This document shows positions 34,112 through 37,699 of a stretch of DNA of 37,699 nucleotides, piece by piece. The position numbers were made by a program, and so were the translations under genes. Each line of letters begins with the position of its first letter. Position 1 is the stretch's first letter. The notes under the pieces are model-generated. The model searched no databases. It was not told where the DNA came from and was given only the letters and a program-made list of their open reading frames with translations. The DNA comes from Verrucomicrobiia bacterium (GTDB lineage: Bacteria > Verrucomicrobiota > Verrucomicrobiia > Verrucomicrobiales > DEV007), in contig JAGROX010000211.1 of assembly GCA_020440025.1 (NCBI GenBank), forward strand, positions 1 to 37,699, in the 5' to 3' direction.

Positions 34112-35657
34112 GAAAAAAACGCGATCCAAAGCGGCGAAAAAGAACGTCGGCATCTGTTACCTCGTCGGCGCTGGCCCGGGTGACCCCGGACTCATGACTT
34201 TGCGCGGTCGCGAGTGCATCGAGCTGGCCGATGTCGTCGTCTACGACTATCTCTCCAACGTCGATTTCCTGAAATGGGCACGACCCGATGCGGAGAAAAT
34301 CTACGTCGGTAAGAAATCCAAGGATCACACCCTGCCGCAGGGAGGAATCAATCAACTGCTCATCGACAAGGCTCGTGAGGGGAAAATCGTGACCCGATTG
34401 AAGGGTGGCGACCCGCTCGTTTTCGGTCGTGGCGGCGAGGAAGCCCAAGAGTTGGTGGCGGCCAAGGTACCCTTCGAAATTGTTCCCGGCATCAGCTCGT
34501 CCATCGCCGGCCCGGCATACGCGGGCATCCCGGTGACCCATCGTGCTCACAACACTCAACTGACCATTTTCACCGGTCACGAAGATCCGACCAAGGCAGA
34601 GTCGACGATCGACTACGAGCAGATTGCCAAAGCGCCCGGCACCAAGGTCATGCTGATGGGTGTGGAGCGACTCCGCATCATCACCGGCAAGCTCCAGGAA
34701 CACGGTCTCGACCCGAAGACGCCGATGGCCCTGGTTCGCTGGGCGACGACGGGACAGCAGCAGACGGTGACGGGAACGGTCAAAACGATCGCCGATGTGG
34801 TCGAGAAGGCTGGGTTCAAAGCGCCCGCCGTGGCCGTGATCGGTGGCGTGGTCGGATTGCGCAAGGAACTGAACTGGTTCGAGAATCGGCCGCTGTTCGG
34901 CAAGCGCGTCGTCGTCACCCGGACCCGTTCGCAGGTCGGTGGACTCAGTCGTGAGTTGCGGGACCTCGGTGCCGATGTTCTCGAGATGCCGACCATCCGG
35001 ATTCAATCTTCCGAGGGCGCCGAGCTGCGGGCCTTTGCCGAGATGGTGAAGGATTCCCATCGCTACGAATGGATCATTTTCACCAGTCCGAATGCGGTCG
35101 ATTACTACTTCGAGATGTACGACAAGCTGTTCACCGATATCCGTTCGATTGGTGGGGCGCGCATCGCCGCGATTGGACCGGGAACCGTGCAGAGACTGAA
35201 AGCGCATCGCCTCGAAGCCGATTTGGTGCCTGAAACTGCGGTTGCGGAATCCTTGGCCGATGCCTTTGAAACGCAGATCGGCAGTCTCGAAAACCTGACC
35301 ATGTTCTGGCCCCGCGCCGATGGAGCCCGCGAAGTGCTGGCCGAGCGCCTCATTGATGCCGCCGTCCTGCTCGACGAAGGCATTGCCTACTGCACGGTGC
35401 CCGAGACCGATGATCCCACCGGCGCCGTGGCCCGTTTCCGCGAGGAAGGGGCCGACGTCATTACCTTCACCAGTTCCTCGACCGTCGATTGCTTTTTCGA
35501 GATGGGCTTGGAACTACCCAAAGGAATCAAGATCGCCAGCATCGGACCGATCACGTCGGATGCCGTGCGCAAACACGGACACAAAGTCGACATCGAAGCC
35601 AAGCCGCACGACATCCCCGGATTGGTCGCGGCGGTGAGGAAAATTTGCGGCGCTTGA
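34104..35657 (+). CDS. Fused uroporphyrinogen-III C-methyltransferase / uroporphyrinogen-III synthase
   Basis: This 517-residue two-domain enzyme has an N-terminal half (to about residue 255) with CobA/SUMT motifs: YLVGAGPGDPGLMTLRG, VTRLKGGDPLVFGRGGEE and VPGISSSIAGPAYAGIPVTHR. It methylates uroporphyrinogen III to precorrin-2 with two S-adenosylmethionine. The C-terminal half (from KRVVVTRTRSQVGGLSREL, about residue 270) is HemD, which closes hydroxymethylbilane to uroporphyrinogen III; FTSPNAVDYYF and FTSSSTVDCFF are its paired motifs. CobA-HemD fusions are known in several bacterial groups. The fusion links the heme branch to siroheme or cobalamin precursors. The start overlaps hemC by 8 bases, so production is coupled. 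Confidence 0.95.
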   Translation: MPEKKTRSKAAKKNVGICYLVGAGPGDPGLMTLRGRECIELADVVVYDYLSNVDFLKWARPDAEKIYVGKKSKDHTLPQGGINQLLIDKAREGKIVTRLKGGDPLVFGRGGEEAQELVAAKVPFEIVPGISSSIAGPAYAGIPVTHRAHNTQLTIFTGHEDPTKAESTIDYEQIAKAPGTKVMLMGVERLRIITGKLQEHGLDPKTPMALVRWATTGQQQTVTGTVKTIADVVEKAGFKAPAVAVIGGVVGLRKELNWFENRPLFGKRVVVTRTRSQVGGLSRELRDLGADVLEMPTIRIQSSEGAELRAFAEMVKDSHRYEWIIFTSPNAVDYYFEMYDKLFTDIRSIGGARIAAIGPGTVQRLKAHRLEADLVPETAVAESLADAFETQIGSLENLTMFWPRADGAREVLAERLIDAAVLLDEGIAYCTVPETDDPTGAVARFREEGADVITFTSSSTVDCFFEMGLELPKGIKIASIGPITSDAVRKHGHKVDIEAKPHDIPGLVAAVRKICGA

Positions 35658-35669
35658 GAGAATAGGCGG

Positions 35670-35699
35670 CTTTGCGTCATTGGCGGGTTGCCTGCAAAG
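35670..35699 (+). other. Imperfect hairpin after the heme operon
   Basis: CTTTGC (35670-35675) and GCAAAG (35694-35699) can pair, with an inner GGC/GCC stem and an asymmetric bulge. It falls in the 58-base gap between cobA-hemD and the ceramidase-domain gene. No T run follows, so it is only a possible transcript-end or processing structure. Confidence 0.25.
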
Positions 35700-35715
35700 T
35701 GGCTCTAATGAGGGA

Positions 35716-36993
35716 ATGAAATACTCCCGCAAACTGGCAACGGCGTCGATCGTTCTTCTCTCCCTTCTGATGGTGATCAGCGGGTTCTTTTCGGCGACCC
35801 GGGCCGAGACCGCCAAGACCGCTGAGGCCGCCACAACCTCCGAATGGAAAGCCGGTGCGGCCACAGCGAAGATCACGCCATCTCGGCCAATGCCGATGTC
35901 GGGCTATGCGGGACGAAAGGACAATCCCTCTGAGGGCACGGAGCAGGATTTGTTTGCCAAGGCGCTGGCAATCGAGGACGCCGATGGCAATCGCGTGGTC
36001 ATCGTGACCACGGACCTGATCGGCATTCTCGCGACGCTGCGAGAAGACGTGGCCACCAAGGTCGAGGCAAAATACGGTCTGCCGCCTCAGGCGCTGTTGA
36101 TGAACGCCTCGCACACCCATTGTGGCCCTTCCTATGGACGCGATGATACGCGGGATTACTTCGAGTTTCTGTCTGGGGAGATCGTCCGCATCATCGGTGA
36201 GGCGATCGATACGATGGAGCCGGCGAATTTGAGCTATGCCTCGGCCAAGTGTGGCTTTGCGATGAATCGGCGGACACCGACCCCGCAGGGTTTTCGGAAT
36301 CATCCCAACCCAGAGGGAGTGGTCGACCATACCGTGCCCGTCCTGAGAGTGGATGACGCCGAGGGCAATCTGAAGACGGTGCTCTTTGGTTATTCCTGTC
36401 ACAATACCACCATGGGTTTCATGAAGTGGCTCGGTGATTATGCCGGTTATGCCCAGGAGTATTTTGAGGCCGATCACCCCGGAGTCACTGCGATGTTCAT
36501 GAACAATTGCAGCGGCGATCAGAATCCCTATCCGCGCAGCATGCTCTACTTTGCCCAACGGCATGGCCGAACCCTGGCGACGGCGGTGGAGGCGGCGTTG
36601 GAGACGAATCAGTCGGCTTTTTTCCACCAGCGAAAACTGAGCGGACCGATGAAGTCGATCTTTGAAACCGTTGAGCTCGAATTCACCGAAGAGTCTAAGC
36701 GCGAGCCGTTTTCCTATCCGGTGCAGGTGTTGCAGTTCGGTGACGGCCTGTCGTTGATTGCGCTCGGCACCGAGGTGGTGGTCGATTATTCGCTGCGGCT
36801 GAAGAAGGAACTGGGCGACCGAGGACCCGCGATCTGGGTTGCGGGGTATTCGAATGTCTACAGCGGTTACATTCCGAGCAAACGGGTGTTGGAAGAGGGC
36901 GGCTACGAGGCGGTGAGTCGCCCGTGGAAACCGGAGCTGGAAGAGCGTATCATCAGCAAGGCACATGCCCTGTTTGATGAGGTAAACCGCTGA
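35716..36993 (+). CDS. Secreted neutral/alkaline ceramidase-domain protein
   Basis: The protein has 425 residues. A signal sequence or anchor (ATASIVLLSLLMVISGFFSA) leads to WKAGAATAKITPSRPMPMSGYAGR, the typical start of the neutral/alkaline non-lysosomal ceramidase N-terminal domain. NASHTHCGP has zinc-binding His residues, YSCHNTTMG and NNCSGDQNPYPR are further active-site segments, and LGTEVVVDYSLRLKKEL carries the late conserved Glu. Full ceramidases have about 650-750 residues with an additional C-terminal immunoglobulin-like domain, which is absent here. Proteins of this short form are common in Planctomycetota and Verrucomicrobiota and their substrate need not be ceramide. The start at 35716 fits the signal peptide. 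The stop overlaps the kinase-like start by one base. Confidence 0.88.
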   Translation: MKYSRKLATASIVLLSLLMVISGFFSATRAETAKTAEAATTSEWKAGAATAKITPSRPMPMSGYAGRKDNPSEGTEQDLFAKALAIEDADGNRVVIVTTDLIGILATLREDVATKVEAKYGLPPQALLMNASHTHCGPSYGRDDTRDYFEFLSGEIVRIIGEAIDTMEPANLSYASAKCGFAMNRRTPTPQGFRNHPNPEGVVDHTVPVLRVDDAEGNLKTVLFGYSCHNTTMGFMKWLGDYAGYAQEYFEADHPGVTAMFMNNCSGDQNPYPRSMLYFAQRHGRTLATAVEAALETNQSAFFHQRKLSGPMKSIFETVELEFTEESKREPFSYPVQVLQFGDGLSLIALGTEVVVDYSLRLKKELGDRGPAIWVAGYSNVYSGYIPSKRVLEEGGYEAVSRPWKPELEERIISKAHALFDEVNR

Positions 36994-37699
36994 TGGACCC
37001 TGAACGAATCGAGCAACTGCGAGATCCTGCCTTGTATCCGGAGCGGCCGGAAGCGGTGGAGATCCTGCAAACGCATTTGTCGGTGGTCTGTCTGGTGGGC
37101 GATTCTGCTTACAAACTGAAGAAATCGATTCGTCTTCCCTTTGCCGATTTTTCGACCCTGGAGAAGCGGCACCATTTTTGCGAAGAAGAACTGCGTCTGA
37201 ATCGTCGACTCTGTCCCGAGATGTATCGCAATGTGGTGGCGTTGCGTCGGAACTCGGAGGGGGCACTGGCGTTTAATGACGCGGCGGGTGAGATCGTCGA
37301 TTATGCGCTGGTAATGCGACGACTGCCAGCGAATCGGATGCTGGATGTGATGCTGAAGGATGACGCCGTTTCCGTGGCGGATATCGAGGCAATCGCGAAG
37401 CGGATGTCAGCGTTTCATCGAGAGGCGGATCGCGGGCCGGAGGTCAGCGAAAACGGATCGCCTGACAAGCTGCGCGATTTTGCGTTGGCGAACTTCGAGG
37501 AAACTCGGCAGGCGGTGGGAACGGCTTTTCCGTCAGAACTGCATTCTGCGCTGGAGCAACGCACGCGCCGGGACTTCGAACATTGGTTGCCCACCCTGCA
37601 GGAGCGAGCGCAGTCTGGAAAAGTCGTCGATGGGCATGGCGATCTGCATGCCCGCAATATCTGTCTCACTGATCCGCTGGCGATCTACGACTGCATCGA
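36993..37699 (+). CDS. Aminoglycoside-phosphotransferase-like kinase, N-terminal part (cut by window edge)
   Basis: The open frame begins at ATG 36993 (TGATG overlap with the preceding stop) and runs past the window end, giving about 235 codons. It has LSVVCLVGDSAYKLKKSIRLPF (nucleotide-binding beta hairpin with a Lys), EEELRLNRRLCPEMY and the catalytic loop VVDGHGDLHARNICL near residue 211, with Asp as base and Asn for magnesium. This is the COG2187-type APH domain, often fused to a C-terminal P-loop kinase (COG0645) beyond this point. The small-molecule substrate is unknown. Overlap with the ceramidase-domain gene suggests one transcript. Confidence 0.85.
   Translation, partial: MDPERIEQLRDPALYPERPEAVEILQTHLSVVCLVGDSAYKLKKSIRLPFADFSTLEKRHHFCEEELRLNRRLCPEMYRNVVALRRNSEGALAFNDAAGEIVDYALVMRRLPANRMLDVMLKDDAVSVADIEAIAKRMSAFHREADRGPEVSENGSPDKLRDFALANFEETRQAVGTAFPSELHSALEQRTRRDFEHWLPTLQERAQSGKVVDGHGDLHARNICLTDPLAIYDCI

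Noticed and set aside
35677..37266. 529-codon open frame antisense to the ceramidase-domain gene and the kinase start
   Set aside because: It spans two real sense genes and their junction, and its translation is Arg/His-rich and unstructured.
1..37699. CRISPR arrays, tRNA or rRNA genes, insertion sequences, phage genes
   Set aside because: Searched by eye for regularly spaced direct repeats, cloverleaf-type sequences, transposase motifs and integrases; none was seen.

Overview
The window looks like chromosomal DNA of a Gram-negative member of the PVC superphylum, most likely Verrucomicrobiota. This is inferred from gene content: three secreted sulfatases with Cys-type active-site motifs, a heparan-acetyltransferase-like membrane protein, a neutral-ceramidase-domain protein, an EF-hand lipoprotein, a tripartite ABC efflux system with long non-standard adaptor and outer-membrane subunits, and many starts without a Shine-Dalgarno sequence. 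Base composition is GC-rich by eye, with a visibly less GC-rich stretch around 26.2-30.4 kb. I see no rRNA, tRNA, CRISPR array, transposase or phage gene.

Layout. 1-3251 (minus): a four-gene run with a GspG-like anchored protein, an unknown membrane-anchored protein, a ketopantoate-reductase family enzyme and the start of a sulfatase. 3281-5932 (plus): an HGSNAT-like acyltransferase followed by an N-sulfoglucosamine-sulfohydrolase-like sulfatase, then a terminator built from a repeat that recurs at 16 kb. 6022-7711: homocysteine S-methyltransferase and a SMUG1-type uracil-DNA glycosylase. 7837-13692: a MacAB/TolC-like system (outer-membrane lipoprotein, adaptor, ATPase, permease). 13735-15780 (minus): metG. 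16027-16797: a short-chain dehydrogenase.

17034-24436 is the most unusual part. It encodes a 1315-residue, mostly disordered Pro/Ala/Glu-rich protein that ends in a Roadblock/LC7-like domain, an MglA-type small GTPase, a separate Roadblock/LC7 (MglB-like) protein, and then ExbB, ExbD and TonB-like proteins. A Ras-like switch, its Roadblock partners and a proton-driven inner-membrane motor thus lie together. This resembles in principle the Myxococcus MglAB/AglRQS gliding machinery, but it has a large multivalent scaffold that I do not recognise from any described system. Upstream lies an AT-rich region with two inverted repeats and a consensus -10 box.

24499-30445: a small zinc-ribbon membrane protein, fabF, an EF-hand lipoprotein, a third sulfatase and an alpha/beta-hydrolase lipoprotein. 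30514-31056 (minus): apt. 31232-35657: a tetrapyrrole cluster (hemX/ccsA-like, hemA, hemC, cobA-hemD fusion) making uroporphyrinogen III and precorrin-2 from glutamyl-tRNA. Its HemA is short and appears to lack most of the C-terminal dimerisation domain. 35716-37699: a secreted ceramidase-domain protein and the start of an aminoglycoside-phosphotransferase-like kinase cut by the window end.
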